In this document: positions 41,268 through 50,098 of the stretch, piece after piece
Layout: every line of letters starts with the position of its first letter
Position numbering within the stretch: the first letter of the stretch is position 1
Assembly: GCF_040105385.1 (NCBI RefSeq)
Contig: NZ_JBEDNQ010000001.1
Location: 124,001 to 188,000, forward strand
Reading direction: 5' to 3'
Source of the DNA: Pseudonocardia nematodicida
GTDB lineage: Bacteria; Actinomycetota; Actinomycetes; Mycobacteriales; Pseudonocardiaceae
DNA: 64,000 bases
Translations under genes and position numbers: made by a program
The notes under the pieces: model-generated
The model's input: only the letters and a program-made list of their open reading frames with translations
The model's database searches: none
What the model was told of the DNA's origin: nothing

Positions 41268-42068
41268 TCAGGCCCAGGTCTTCCAGGGCGCCTTGTCCTT
41301 GGCCCACAGACCGTTGAGGTACTCGTAGTCCTTGAAGGTGTCCATCGCGCTCCAGAAGCCCTCGTGCCGGTGCACGTTGAGCTCGCCGTCGCGGGCCAGC
41401 TTCTGCAGCGGCTCGTGCTCGAGCCAGACGTCGGCGTCGCCGTCGGCGCCCAGGTAGGAGTCGAGGAACTCCTTCTTGAAGGCGAAGAAGCCGCCGGAGA
41501 CGAAGCCGGTGACCTGGGTCGGCTTCTCGTTGAACTCGACGACCCGGTTGCCCTCGACCTGCATCTCACCGAACTTCGAGGTCGGGTGCACACCGGTGAC
41601 GGTGCCGACCTTGCCCGAGGCCTCGTGCTCGGCGGCGAGCTTGTTGATGTCGACGGTGCCGACGCCGTCGCCGTAGGTCAGGAAGAAGTTCTCGGTGTCG
41701 ACGTACTGCTTGATCATCCGGACGCGGGAGCCGGTCGCGGTCTCCAGCCCGGTCTCGGCGAAGGTGATCTCGAAGTCCTCGCCGACCGAGGTGTCGTGGA
41801 AGTCGATGCGGTGCTTCTCGGCCATCGACAGGGTGAAGTCCGCGGAGCGGGCCCGGTAGTCGAGGAAGTACTCCTTGATGGCCCAGCTCTTGTAGCCGAG
41901 GCACAGGATGAAGCGGCGGTAGCCGGCCTCGCGGTAGCTCTTCATGATGTGCCAGGCGATCGGCCGCCCGCCGATCTCCACCATGGCCTTCGGCAGGCTC
42001 TCGCTCGCCTCCCGGATGCGGGTGCCCTTGCCTCCGCAGAGGATGACGACGGGGGTGTCGGGGTTCAC
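41268..42068 (-). CDS. rfbF: glucose-1-phosphate cytidylyltransferase
   Basis: A 266-residue nucleotidyltransferase. The nucleotide-binding motif ILCGGKGTRIREASESLPKAM is at the N-terminus, and the family-specific parts IEIGGRP-like VEIGGRPIAWHIMKSY, YGDGVGTVDI, NEKPTQVTGFVSGGFFAF and EGFWSAMDTFKD follow. It makes CDP-glucose from CTP and glucose-1-phosphate, the first step to CDP-3,6-dideoxyhexoses. The GTG at 42068 gives the usual length; GAGAGGACT precedes it. The next enzymes of that pathway (RfbG, RfbH) are not in the window. Confidence 0.9.
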   Translation of the reverse strand: MNPDTPVVILCGGKGTRIREASESLPKAMVEIGGRPIAWHIMKSYREAGYRRFILCLGYKSWAIKEYFLDYRARSADFTLSMAEKHRIDFHDTSVGEDFEITFAETGLETATGSRVRMIKQYVDTENFFLTYGDGVGTVDINKLAAEHEASGKVGTVTGVHPTSKFGEMQVEGNRVVEFNEKPTQVTGFVSGGFFAFKKEFLDSYLGADGDADVWLEHEPLQKLARDGELNVHRHEGFWSAMDTFKDYEYLNGLWAKDKAPWKTWA

Positions 42069-42325
42069 GGGAGTCCTCTCGCGCGCTCGGGGAGCGTCTG
42101 TTCGGGGTCTGGCGGGTCTCTCTGTTCTGACGTATGAGTCCACATCGCGTTGCGTTTTGTTAGCGCATCGGGGATGGCCCGTGGATCACATCGACGAGAA
42201 TTTACCCACAATCGGTCCGCGGCAGGTCACGCGAAGTGATCATCTTCGGCGTGAGCTGCGAGGATCCCGACGGCGTTCGTCGTGGGACGTCGACCACAGT
42301 TCCCGTGCGGGATCGCCGCTACCCG

Positions 42326-43090
42326 TCAGGACACGAACAGGGCGAGGCCCACGGCGAGACCGAGCAGGACGACCGCCCACCGCAGAGCCGCCGCCGGCAT
42401 CCGGCGGGCGACCCGGGCCCCGAGGTATCCGCCGAGGAGCGTGCTGGGAGCCAGCAGCGCGACCGCGGCCCAGTCGACCGGTGCCCCGATCGCGAACACG
42501 ATCACGGTGATGGTCGCGACCACGAGGGACAGGACCCCCTTGAGCGCGTTCAGCCGGTACAGCTCGTCGTGCGCGAACAGGCTCAGCGTGGAGATCAGGA
42601 CGACGCCCAGTGCGCCGCCGAAGTAGCCGCCGTACACCGCGGCGAGGAACACCGCGATCAACAGCGGCCCGCGGCGGTCGCTCGCGGCGGTCGCCGGGTC
42701 CCCGATCCGGCGCTTGAGCCACGGCCCGGCGGCCATCGTCAGGCTGGCCAGGATGACCAGTGCCGGCACGATCGTGTCGAAGACCTCGCCCGGCGCCACC
42801 AGGAGGAGCAGGCATCCGAGCAGGGCCCCGACCACGGCCACGGCCGATGTGCGCAGGATGCGGCGCCCCTGACCGCTGAGGTCCCGCCGGGCGCCGAGGA
42901 CGAGACCGACGTATCCCGGCCACTGCGCGACCGAGTTGGTGACGTTCGCGGCCAGCGGCGGGAGACCCACCGCGAGCAGGGCGGGGAAGACCAGGAGCGA
43001 GCCCCCACCGGCGACGGCGTTCACCGCACCGGCGAGCAGGCCCGCCACCACGAGGAACACCAGTGTGGACGGCTGGGCGGGGTCGAACAC
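42326..43090 (-). CDS. TauE/SafE-family membrane transporter
   Basis: A 254-residue membrane protein with about eight hydrophobic segments. The two TauE/SafE repeats are visible: VAGLLAGAVNAVAGGGSLLVFPALLAVGL at the N-terminus and AVYGGYFGGALGVVLISTLSL in the second half. The family exports sulfite, sulfoacetate or related organic anions. The GTG at 43090 follows AGAGGAG. It is a single gene between the cytidylyltransferase and the amide-catabolic unit. The 257-base gap to its left (42069-42325) holds only a small imperfect palindrome (CGAAG 42232-42236, CTTCG 42244-42248). Confidence 0.88.
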   Translation of the reverse strand: MFDPAQPSTLVFLVVAGLLAGAVNAVAGGGSLLVFPALLAVGLPPLAANVTNSVAQWPGYVGLVLGARRDLSGQGRRILRTSAVAVVGALLGCLLLLVAPGEVFDTIVPALVILASLTMAAGPWLKRRIGDPATAASDRRGPLLIAVFLAAVYGGYFGGALGVVLISTLSLFAHDELYRLNALKGVLSLVVATITVIVFAIGAPVDWAAVALLAPSTLLGGYLGARVARRMPAAALRWAVVLLGLAVGLALFVS

Positions 43091-43099
43091 CCGGGACTC

Positions 43100-43135
43100 C
43101 TCTGTCTGTGGGCGGGGCTCTGTCTGTCGGCGGAG
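43100..43135. repeat. tandem 18-base duplication
   Basis: CTCTGTCTGTGGGCGGGG (43100-43117) is followed directly by CTCTGTCTGTCGGCGGAG (43118-43135), identical at 16 of 18 positions. It lies just upstream of the TauE/SafE start and could affect its leader or promoter. Confidence 0.7.
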
Positions 43136-43181
43136 CGCCGGTCTGCGGCATCGTCGGATCGGGCCCGCCGGGCGGGCGGGT

Positions 43182-44678
43182 TCAGCCCGCGCCGAGCACC
43201 CGGCCCACCCCGTCGGCCCGCACGTCGCTCGCCGCATCGAGCGTCGTGCCCCGCAGGCGCGCGACCTGTACGTGCCCGGCGTCGTCGTGTGGGCCGTCCA
43301 CGCCGGTGACCTCCAGTGACAGCCCGGCGGCCGTGGCCGCCAGGGCCCCGGCGCCGGGCACCCCCGGCTCCAGGACGAGAGTCGGTCCGGTCCGGCCGAG
43401 ATCCCTCGACCCGATCACCCAGCGGGGCCGGGCCAGGACGACGGCCGGGTCGGGCGAGTCCAGGACGTCGGCGGCGGTCTGGGCCAGGATCCAGGCCTGG
43501 GCCCGCCCGCCCTGACACCCCAGCGCGACGACGTCGTCGCCGCGCTCGGCCAGCGCCGGACACAAGGTGTGCGGCGGCCGGGCACCCGGTCGCGCCGCGC
43601 CCGGGTGCGCCGGGTCGAGCGAGAACGCCGACCCGCGGTTGTGCAGGACGACGCCGGTGTCCGGCTCGAGCAGGCCCGCGCCGAAGCTCTGGAAGACACT
43701 CTGGATCAGCGAGACCGCCGTGCCCTCGTCGTCGACCGCCGTCACCGCGACCGTGTCGCCTGCCGGTTTCGGTCCGGCGGCGGCCGGGACGCCGGCCGGC
43801 TCCCGATCCAGGAGCAGCCCGGCGAGGTCGACCGGTCCACCGCGCGGGTCCCCGAGCAGGGTGTCGCGGGCGATCTCGGCGCGGCGGGCGGCGGTGAGCA
43901 GGTCGGTCCCGGCACTCAGCACGGCGAGCAGGGCGGCTCCCTGGCTCGGCGGCGGTGCCACCGACCAGGTCGCGCCGAGCGCGTCGCGCCGCAGCGGCTC
44001 GGTCTCCTCGGCGGTGTGCGCGGCGAGGTCGGCCCCGGTGACCGGCGAGCCGAGCGCGCGCAGGCCCGCGACCAGCCGGTCGCCGACCGGTCCGGTGTAG
44101 AAGCTGCGCCAGTCGGCGCCGATCGCGGTGAGGGTGTCGGCGAGTGCGGGCTGGCGCAGCAGCACACCGGCCTCGTGCGGGCGGCCGTCCGGGCCGAGCA
44201 GCAGCGCCGCGAGTCCCGGATCCGCGGCGACGACTTCGGCCCGGCGGACGGTCGCCCGGGCCAGTCCCTCGCTCACCGCGACCCCGGCCGAGGCCAGCTC
44301 GACCGCCGGCGCGACCAGCTCGGCGAGACCGAGGCGGGCTCCGAGCCGGTGCAACGCGGCCCAGCCCGCGACGACGCCGGGCACGGTCACCGCCAGCGGG
44401 CCGCCGGGCGGCATCCGCGGCCCGGCGGCGCGCAGGGCGTCGACGTCGAGCGCGGCGGGTGCCGCGCCGACCGAGAGCACCGCGCGCGGGGCCCCGCCGG
44501 CCGGGCGGACGACGGCGACGAGGTCACCGCCGACCGAGCACTGGTGCGGGTAGGCCACCGTCAGCGCCGCCGCGGCCGCGAGGGCCGCGTCGAGCGCGCC
44601 GCCGCCGCGGGCCACGACCGCCCGGGCGGCCTCGACCCCGGCGGCGTGCGGTGCGGCGATCGCGACCCGTGTGGTCAC
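43182..44678 (-). CDS. gamma-glutamyltransferase-family protein
   Basis: A 498-residue Ntn-type hydrolase of the GGT family. The first part has the IAAPHAAGVEAARAVVARGGGALDAALAAAAALTVAYPHQCSVGGD pattern. The self-processing site is GDTVAVTAVDDEG; the Thr after GD aligns with the GGT nucleophile, and SVFQSFGAG follows. There is no signal peptide, so it is probably cytoplasmic, unlike classical GGT. It could release a gamma-glutamyl group or another acyl amide. The gene is last in a long leftward unit; its GTG overlaps the cyclase stop (GTGA). Confidence 0.85.
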   Translation of the reverse strand: MTTRVAIAAPHAAGVEAARAVVARGGGALDAALAAAAALTVAYPHQCSVGGDLVAVVRPAGGAPRAVLSVGAAPAALDVDALRAAGPRMPPGGPLAVTVPGVVAGWAALHRLGARLGLAELVAPAVELASAGVAVSEGLARATVRRAEVVAADPGLAALLLGPDGRPHEAGVLLRQPALADTLTAIGADWRSFYTGPVGDRLVAGLRALGSPVTGADLAAHTAEETEPLRRDALGATWSVAPPPSQGAALLAVLSAGTDLLTAARRAEIARDTLLGDPRGGPVDLAGLLLDREPAGVPAAAGPKPAGDTVAVTAVDDEGTAVSLIQSVFQSFGAGLLEPDTGVVLHNRGSAFSLDPAHPGAARPGARPPHTLCPALAERGDDVVALGCQGGRAQAWILAQTAADVLDSPDPAVVLARPRWVIGSRDLGRTGPTLVLEPGVPGAGALAATAAGLSLEVTGVDGPHDDAGHVQVARLRGTTLDAASDVRADGVGRVLGAG

Positions 44679-45313
44679 TCGCCGTCCCGGTCGATCAGGA
44701 TGGCGCGGGTGAAGGAGCCGTCCGCGCCGGCCAGCTTGGCGGGCAGGCAGACCAGCTCGTAGCGGCCGGGGGCGACGGCGTCGAGGTCGGCGTTCTCCAG
44801 GATGAGCACGTCGTTGCCGAGCAGCACGTGGTGGGAGTCCCAGCTCTCGGTGCGGGAGTGGCTCTCGATCGTGAGGTAGTCGATGCCGATCAGCTCCACG
44901 CCGTTCGCGACGATCCACTTCGCGGCGTCGGGGGCGAGTCCGATCCAGCTCGGGGCGCGCTCGGTCTCCTTCAGCGGGCCGGCCGAGTTGGTGGTCTTGA
45001 GCAGGATCCGCTTCTCGCCCGCGACGCCCGCGGCGTCCAGGTCGGCCGCGGTCACGTCGCCGGTCAGCCCGGTCATGTCGACGACGACGGCCGGCCCGAC
45101 CATCGAGTCCAGCGACACCTCGTCGATCGGGGTGGCGCCGTCGACGAAGTGCGCCGGGGCGTCGACGTGGGTGCCGGTGTGCGCGCCGATCCGCCAGCGG
45201 GTCACGTTCGAGGCGTCGCCGTTCGCCAGCGACTCCACGATCTCGACCTCGGGCTTGCGGCCCCAGTGCAGCATCTCGGGGTGGATCGGCAGGGTGATGT
45301 CGTAGATCTTCAC
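44675..45313 (-). CDS. cyclase-family protein (kynurenine formamidase-like)
   Basis: A 212-residue metal-dependent hydrolase. The motif HTGTHVDAPAHF, with the zinc-binding histidines and aspartate, is at residues 45-56, followed by IDEVSLDSMVGPAVVVDM, both typical of the cyclase/KynB family. Members hydrolyse formamides, cyclic imides or esters. The GTG start follows GGAG. It lies 19 bases after the creatininase-like gene. Confidence 0.88.
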   Translation of the reverse strand: MKIYDITLPIHPEMLHWGRKPEVEIVESLANGDASNVTRWRIGAHTGTHVDAPAHFVDGATPIDEVSLDSMVGPAVVVDMTGLTGDVTAADLDAAGVAGEKRILLKTTNSAGPLKETERAPSWIGLAPDAAKWIVANGVELIGIDYLTIESHSRTESWDSHHVLLGNDVLILENADLDAVAPGRYELVCLPAKLAGADGSFTRAILIDRDGE

Positions 45314-45332
45314 GTCGGTCTCCAGGAGGGGA

Positions 45333-46172
45333 TCAGGGCCGGTGCTTCGGGTCCGGCCAGGGTTCGCCGACCGCTGCGGAGACCGCGCGGGCGGTGGTGA
45401 GCACGCAGCGGTCGAACTCCGCGCTGCCGTGCACGGCGTTCGCCTCTGCCACGTCGCGGCCCCAGACGCCGGTGTCGCTGACCTGGTCCATCCGGTAGTC
45501 CCAGAACGAGTCGACGTCGCGGTGCGACACCGCGCGGTCCATCCGCACGAGGTCGGGCCGCAGGTGCAGCATCACCGAGGTCTCGAAGAAGTTGGCGTGC
45601 ATCAGACCCCGGCCGTGGGTGACGTGCCCGTCGACCTCCGGGCCGGGGTACATCGTGACGTAGCCCAGTGCGCGGACCCGGGCGTCGCCGTGCCGGACCC
45701 GCAGTTTCTCGGCCGACACGTCGAGCGATCCGTTGTTCCAGATGTGCCCGTTGAGCAGCACGAACTGGCGGACCCCGGCCCGGTGCAGCGAGTCGACCAG
45801 GTCCTCGACCAGTGCGATCATGGTCTCCGGGCGGACCGAGACGGTGCCGCCGAAGTCGCCGTGCGAGCCGGACACCCCGTAGGTCAGGGTCGGCACCACC
45901 GGGACACCGGTCAGCGCGGACACCCCGTGCGCGACGGCCTCGCAGATCATCGAGTCCACGGCGAGCGGGAGGTGCGGTCCGTGCTGCTCGGTCGCGCCGA
46001 TCGGGATGATCACGGCATCGGTCCCGGTGACCGTCCGGTCGGCCTCCGGCCACGTCAGGTGCTCCCACAGGACCGGCGAACCGGTCCCGCCGAGCTCGGC
46101 GGCCAGACCGGCGACATCCGGTCCCAGCGGTGCGGCGGTGGTCACGGTGGTCCTCTCCTCGGCGGCGCTCAC
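45333..46172 (-). CDS. creatininase-family protein
   Basis: A 279-residue metal-dependent amidohydrolase. IPIGATEQHGPHLPLAVDS holds E62, H64 and D73 of the binuclear site, and YGVSGSHGDFGGTVSV plus LLNGHIWN complete it, although the last motif differs from the common NGHGGN. Creatininase-fold enzymes open cyclic amides or hydrolyse formamides (for example creatininase, FAPy deformylases, MftE). The GTG at 46172 overlaps the upstream stop; later starts are possible. The protein fits an amide-degradation operon. Confidence 0.88.
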   Translation of the reverse strand: MSAAEERTTVTTAAPLGPDVAGLAAELGGTGSPVLWEHLTWPEADRTVTGTDAVIIPIGATEQHGPHLPLAVDSMICEAVAHGVSALTGVPVVPTLTYGVSGSHGDFGGTVSVRPETMIALVEDLVDSLHRAGVRQFVLLNGHIWNNGSLDVSAEKLRVRHGDARVRALGYVTMYPGPEVDGHVTHGRGLMHANFFETSVMLHLRPDLVRMDRAVSHRDVDSFWDYRMDQVSDTGVWGRDVAEANAVHGSAEFDRCVLTTARAVSAAVGEPWPDPKHRP

Positions 46173-46630
46173 CAGCGCCGGACCGTCTTCTCGGGCAACA
46201 GATCCAGCGCCCGGTACACGACGACGGCGTCGTCGGCGGGGCGGGTCAGCCAGACCCGGGCGTCCGGGGCGTAGTCGCTGATCAGCTCACGGCAGACACC
46301 GCAGGGCGCGATGATCCGGAACCGGTCGACCGGCTTGACCTGCACCGACACCACGGCCTGGACCTCGGCGAGGTCGTGTCCCGCGGCGCGGGCGGTACCG
46401 AGTGCCACCCCCTCGGCGCAGATCGAGCTGCGCCGGCAGGAACCCTCGACGTGGACCCCGGTGTACAGGGTGCCGTCGGTCGTGCGCAGTGCGGCCGCCA
46501 CGTCGTGCCGGCCGGGGAGCCTGACCCGGGCGAGCAGGTCCTGGGCCTCGGCGAGCAGACTGGCATCGGCGGTCGTCATCCCGGCAGGGGGACTGATCCG
46601 GGCCACGGTGAGGGGCGGTCCCGACGTCAT
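46169..46630 (-). CDS. cytidine deaminase-like zinc hydrolase
   Basis: A 153-residue deaminase-fold protein. The active-site motif is ICAEGVAL (C71, E73 as proton shuttle) with APCGVCREL (C110, C113), which together make a three-Cys zinc site. It resembles Cdd and blasticidin-S deaminase type proteins. In this operon it more likely deaminates a pathway intermediate than cytidine, but that is inference. The ATG overlaps the upstream stop (ATGA). Confidence 0.85.
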   Translation of the reverse strand: MTSGPPLTVARISPPAGMTTADASLLAEAQDLLARVRLPGRHDVAAALRTTDGTLYTGVHVEGSCRRSSICAEGVALGTARAAGHDLAEVQAVVSVQVKPVDRFRIIAPCGVCRELISDYAPDARVWLTRPADDAVVVYRALDLLPEKTVRRW

Positions 46631-47391
46631 CCGGCGATCCCGAGCAGCCGGGCGTAGTTGCCGCCCTCGACCAGCGCGCGGTCGGCCTCGTCCGGGATCG
46701 CCTTGGCGATCTTCATCCGCTCCAGGTCGAAGTCCGAGCCCGGCCACTCGCTGCCCAGCAGGATCTTCTCCGGGCCGAGCCGGGCGTAGGCCCGCTTCAC
46801 ATCGGCCATCAGGGTCGCAGAGGTCTCCAGGTACACGTGCTCGCGCCGCTCCGCGACGATGATCGCCTCCGGGACGTTCCAGACCGCACCCATGTGGGCG
46901 ATGATCGTCGGCACCTGCGGGTGGTCCTTGGCGATCTCCTCGATCGCCAGCGGCGCGCAGAACGCGTCGTCCAGGGCGTTGATCAGGATCGGTAGTCCGA
47001 GCCGGGCACACAGGTCGAACACCGGGTCCAGCAGACCGTGGTCGGCCACGTGATACCCGTGCATGCTCGGGTGCAGCTTGAGCCCGCGCAGCCCGGCGGC
47101 GGCACAGCGCTCGATCTCGGTCAGCGCGTCGTCGTCCTGCGGGCGGACCTGGCCGAACCCGATCAGCCGGTCCGGGAACTTCCCGACCAGCTCGATCAGG
47201 AAGTCGTTCTCGATCCGCTGCGCCAGCGAGCAGACCATCGCCATGTCGACGCCGGCGGCGTCCATCCGGTCCAGGATGCGCTGGGGATCGAACGGGGTGT
47301 GGGGCGGCGGTGCCTGGCCCGGACGGGCTCCGGTCAGGTAGTCGGAGCGGCCCCGCACGTCCTGGGTGGTGTTGTACGCGTCGATGATCAC
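46627..47391 (-). CDS. amidohydrolase-2-like protein without the first metal motif
   Basis: A 254-residue TIM-barrel protein of the amidohydrolase-2 (ACMSD-like) type. Histidines in LKLHPSMHGYHV and TIIAHMGA are kept, but the N-terminal HxH of the family (IIDxHxH) is replaced by IIDAYNTTQ, and the usual GSDxP near the C-terminus reads GSEWP. The metal site is therefore at best partial; it may act on its substrate without a metal or have a different role. Its ATG overlaps the stop of the DppF-like gene (ATGA). Confidence 0.82.
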   Translation of the reverse strand: MIIDAYNTTQDVRGRSDYLTGARPGQAPPPHTPFDPQRILDRMDAAGVDMAMVCSLAQRIENDFLIELVGKFPDRLIGFGQVRPQDDDALTEIERCAAAGLRGLKLHPSMHGYHVADHGLLDPVFDLCARLGLPILINALDDAFCAPLAIEEIAKDHPQVPTIIAHMGAVWNVPEAIIVAERREHVYLETSATLMADVKRAYARLGPEKILLGSEWPGSDFDLERMKIAKAIPDEADRALVEGGNYARLLGIAG

Positions 47392-48392
47392 GGGTGGACG
47401 GACCTCCTGGCGGTGGTGGCCGGCGTCGGTGCCGGCGCGGTGATGTCGATCAGGGGGAGGTGGCAGCGGACCGAGCGGCCGTCGCCGACCGGGCGCAGCG
47501 CGGGTTCCTCGGTCGCGCAGCGCTCGACGGCGTGCCGGCAGCGGGTCCGGAACCGGCAGCCCGACGGCGGGTCGGCCGGGTCGGGCAGCTCGCCGGAGAG
47601 CACGATGCGCTCCCGGGTCCGCTCCAGCACCGGCACCGCGGAGAGCAGCGCCTCGCCGTAGGGATGCGCCGGACGGGAGAAGAACGCGTCCCGCGGGGCC
47701 ACCTCGATGATCTGGCCGAGATACATCAGCGCGATCCGGTCCGCGATGTGGCGCACAACACCCAGGTCGTGCGAGATGAACAGCAGGGTCAGGCCCTCGT
47801 CACGGATCAGCCCGGTCAGGAGGTTGATCACCTGGGCCTGGATCGAGACGTCCAGCGCCGACACCGGTTCGTCGGCCACGACGAAGCGCGGCGAGGGCGC
47901 GAGCGCCCGCGCGATCCCGATCCGCTGCCGCTGGCCGCCGGAGAACTCGTGCGGGCGGCGGCTCCCGGCGGCGCGGCCCAGGCCGACCCGCTCCAGCAGC
48001 TCACCGACCTGCTCGTCGGCCTCGGCCCGGGACATCCCGCGGGCCCGGCGCAGCGGCTCGGCGATGATGTCGGCGACGGTGCGGCGCGGGTTGAGCGAGC
48101 CGAAGGGGTCCTGGAACACCATCTGCATGTCCCCGCGCAGTGGCCGCATCCGGCTGCTGTTGAGGGCCGTGATGTCCCGGCCGCGGTAGTGGATGCGTCC
48201 GCCGGACGGGTCGACGGCGCGCAGCAGCGCCCGGCCGAGCGTCGACTTGCCGCAGCCGGACTCGCCGACCAGACCGAGCGTCTCGCCCTCGATGATGTCG
48301 AGGTCCACGCCGGCGACGGCCCGGACCGGGCGCCCGCCGCCGTCGCGGTAGGAGACCTGCAGGTCCTCGGCACGGACGAGTGGTTCGCTCAC
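47388..48392 (-). CDS. peptide-type ABC transporter ATP-binding protein (DppF-like)
   Basis: A 334-residue ATPase. Walker A is GESGCGKST, the signature is EFSGGQRQRIGIARAL, Walker B is FVVADEPVSALD and the switch is FISHDLGVV. The C-terminal oligopeptide tail with Cys residues (CRFRTRCRHAVERC) is complete. The GTG at 48392 overlaps the stop of the DppD-like gene (GTGA). It forms the second nucleotide-binding site of the importer. Confidence 0.93.
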   Translation of the reverse strand: MSEPLVRAEDLQVSYRDGGGRPVRAVAGVDLDIIEGETLGLVGESGCGKSTLGRALLRAVDPSGGRIHYRGRDITALNSSRMRPLRGDMQMVFQDPFGSLNPRRTVADIIAEPLRRARGMSRAEADEQVGELLERVGLGRAAGSRRPHEFSGGQRQRIGIARALAPSPRFVVADEPVSALDVSIQAQVINLLTGLIRDEGLTLLFISHDLGVVRHIADRIALMYLGQIIEVAPRDAFFSRPAHPYGEALLSAVPVLERTRERIVLSGELPDPADPPSGCRFRTRCRHAVERCATEEPALRPVGDGRSVRCHLPLIDITAPAPTPATTARRSVHP

Positions 48393-49396
48393 CGGAGGAC
48401 CCCGTTCCCGGCGACGACCGGCTCGCGCACGCAGGCGTCGAGGTGATCGGAGCCGTGCTCGCGGGCCCGCAGCGGCGGCCGGGCCCCGCACTCCTCGACG
48501 GCGTCCGGGCAGCGTGGGCGGAACGCGCACCCGCCCGGCCGGTCGACACCGGTCAGCGGGGCGCCGGGGATCGCGAACAGCGAGTCGGCCTGCGGGCCGT
48601 CGATCCGCGGTACGGACCGGAGCAGCCCGACGGTGTAGGGGTGGCGGGGGCGCTGCAGCACGTCGTCGCGGCTCCCCTGCTCGACGACCCGGCCCGCGTA
48701 CATCACCGCGACCCGGTCGGCGACCTCGGCGACCACGCCGAGGTCGTGGGTGATCAGCACGATGGACGAGTCGTGCTCGGCGCGCAGCCGGCGCAGCAGC
48801 TCGAGCACCTGCGCCTGGATGGTGACGTCGAGCGCGGTGGTGGGCTCGTCGGCGATCAGCACGGCCGGCTCGTTGGCGAGCCCGGTCGCGATCATCACGC
48901 GCTGCCGCATCCCGCCGGAGAGCTGGTGCGGGTAGGCCCGCGCGGTCCGGGACGGGTTGGCGATGCCGACGTCGTCGAGCAGCTGCTCGGCGCGCTCCCA
49001 GGCCGCGGCCCGGCCGAGCGGCTGGTGCAGCCGCACCATCTCGGCGACCTGCGCACCGGCCCGGTGCAGCGGGTTGAGCGCGGCCAGCGAGTCCTGGAAG
49101 ACGACGGCGACGTCGCGGCCGCGGACCTCGCGCAGCTCGGCCTCACTCGCCCCGATCAGGTTGCGGCCGCCGAACTCGACCTCCCCGCGCACGTGGGTGC
49201 GCGGGCCGCGGTTGAGCCCGACCAGGCTCATGGTCAGCGCGGACTTGCCGGACCCGGACTCACCGACCAGGGCGAGGATCTCGCCGCGGCGCAGGTCCAG
49301 GTCGACGCCGTCGACCGCGGGCAGCCGGCCCGCGGGGGTGTCGAAGCCGACGTGCAGGTCCCGGATCCGCATGACGGTCTCCGGCGCGCCGGTCAT
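48389..49396 (-). CDS. peptide-type ABC transporter ATP-binding protein (DppD-like)
   Basis: A 335-residue ATPase. Walker A is GESGSGKSA, the signature is QLSGGMRQRVMIATGL, Walker B is VLIADEPTTALD and the switch is ITHDLGVV. The Cys-containing tail (CAFRPRCPDAVEEC) is present. The ATG overlaps the alpha/beta hydrolase stop (ATGA). It pairs with the DppF-like protein. Confidence 0.93.
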   Translation of the reverse strand: MTGAPETVMRIRDLHVGFDTPAGRLPAVDGVDLDLRRGEILALVGESGSGKSALTMSLVGLNRGPRTHVRGEVEFGGRNLIGASEAELREVRGRDVAVVFQDSLAALNPLHRAGAQVAEMVRLHQPLGRAAAWERAEQLLDDVGIANPSRTARAYPHQLSGGMRQRVMIATGLANEPAVLIADEPTTALDVTIQAQVLELLRRLRAEHDSSIVLITHDLGVVAEVADRVAVMYAGRVVEQGSRDDVLQRPRHPYTVGLLRSVPRIDGPQADSLFAIPGAPLTGVDRPGGCAFRPRCPDAVEECGARPPLRAREHGSDHLDACVREPVVAGNGVLR

Positions 49397-50091
49397 GCGC
49401 CGCTCCCGGCGGTGCTCAGCTCGGCGACCGCCGCGTCGATGACCGCGCACCCCTGGGCGGCGTACACCAGCGGGGAGAAGTGGCTGCCCGGCACCGAGCT
49501 GGTGGTGGCGCCGGCCCGAGCCGCCATGTCCCGCTGGATCTGCGGGAGCAGCGTCGCGTCCCGGTCGGCGACCTGGTACCAGCTCGGGAGCGTGCGCCAG
49601 GCGGGCTCGCCGGTGGGCTGCTCGAAGATCTTCTTGTCGGCGACCCGGTTCTCCGCGATCCGGCCGGCGCGCTGCTCGTCGGTGAGGTCCCAGCCGATCT
49701 CCGCCCAGTAGGCGTCGCCGCGCTCGGAGCGCCACTCGCCGTCCGGCCCGCGGCGCATGTGCTTCGAGACCGGCGCGGGCTCGTAGCGCTCGACGATCTG
49801 CTGCACGGTCTCCCCGGCGTCCGGTGCGAACGCGGCGAGGTAGACCAGCCCGGCCACCCGGGGGTCGCGTCCGACGTTCGTGATCACCGCACCGCCGTAG
49901 GAGTGCCCGACGAGCAGCACCGGCGCCTCGAGCGCGTCGAGTGCGGCGGTGGTGTGCGCGATGTCGTCCTCCAGGGAGGTCATCGGGTTGGTGACGGTGG
50001 CGATCTCGTAACCGCGGCTGCGCAGCAGCGGCAGCACGGCGTCCCAGGTGGCCGGCGTGCCGCCGGCGCCGTGCACGAGCAGGATCCGCAC
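49393..50091 (-). CDS. alpha/beta hydrolase
   Basis: A 232-residue hydrolase. The nucleophile is S64 in VGHSYGGAVI, the oxyanion motif is LLVHGAGGTPATW at the N-terminus, and the catalytic His is in SVPGSHFSP. The overall pattern (ITNVGRDPRVAGLVYLAAFAPDAGE) is that of esterase/amidase-like proteins common in actinobacteria. Lying inside an importer operon, it may cut an ester or amide of the imported compound. The start is a GTG. Confidence 0.9.
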   Translation of the reverse strand: MRILLVHGAGGTPATWDAVLPLLRSRGYEIATVTNPMTSLEDDIAHTTAALDALEAPVLLVGHSYGGAVITNVGRDPRVAGLVYLAAFAPDAGETVQQIVERYEPAPVSKHMRRGPDGEWRSERGDAYWAEIGWDLTDEQRAGRIAENRVADKKIFEQPTGEPAWRTLPSWYQVADRDATLLPQIQRDMAARAGATTSSVPGSHFSPLVYAAQGCAVIDAAVAELSTAGSGA

Positions 50092-50098
50092 GGGTGAC

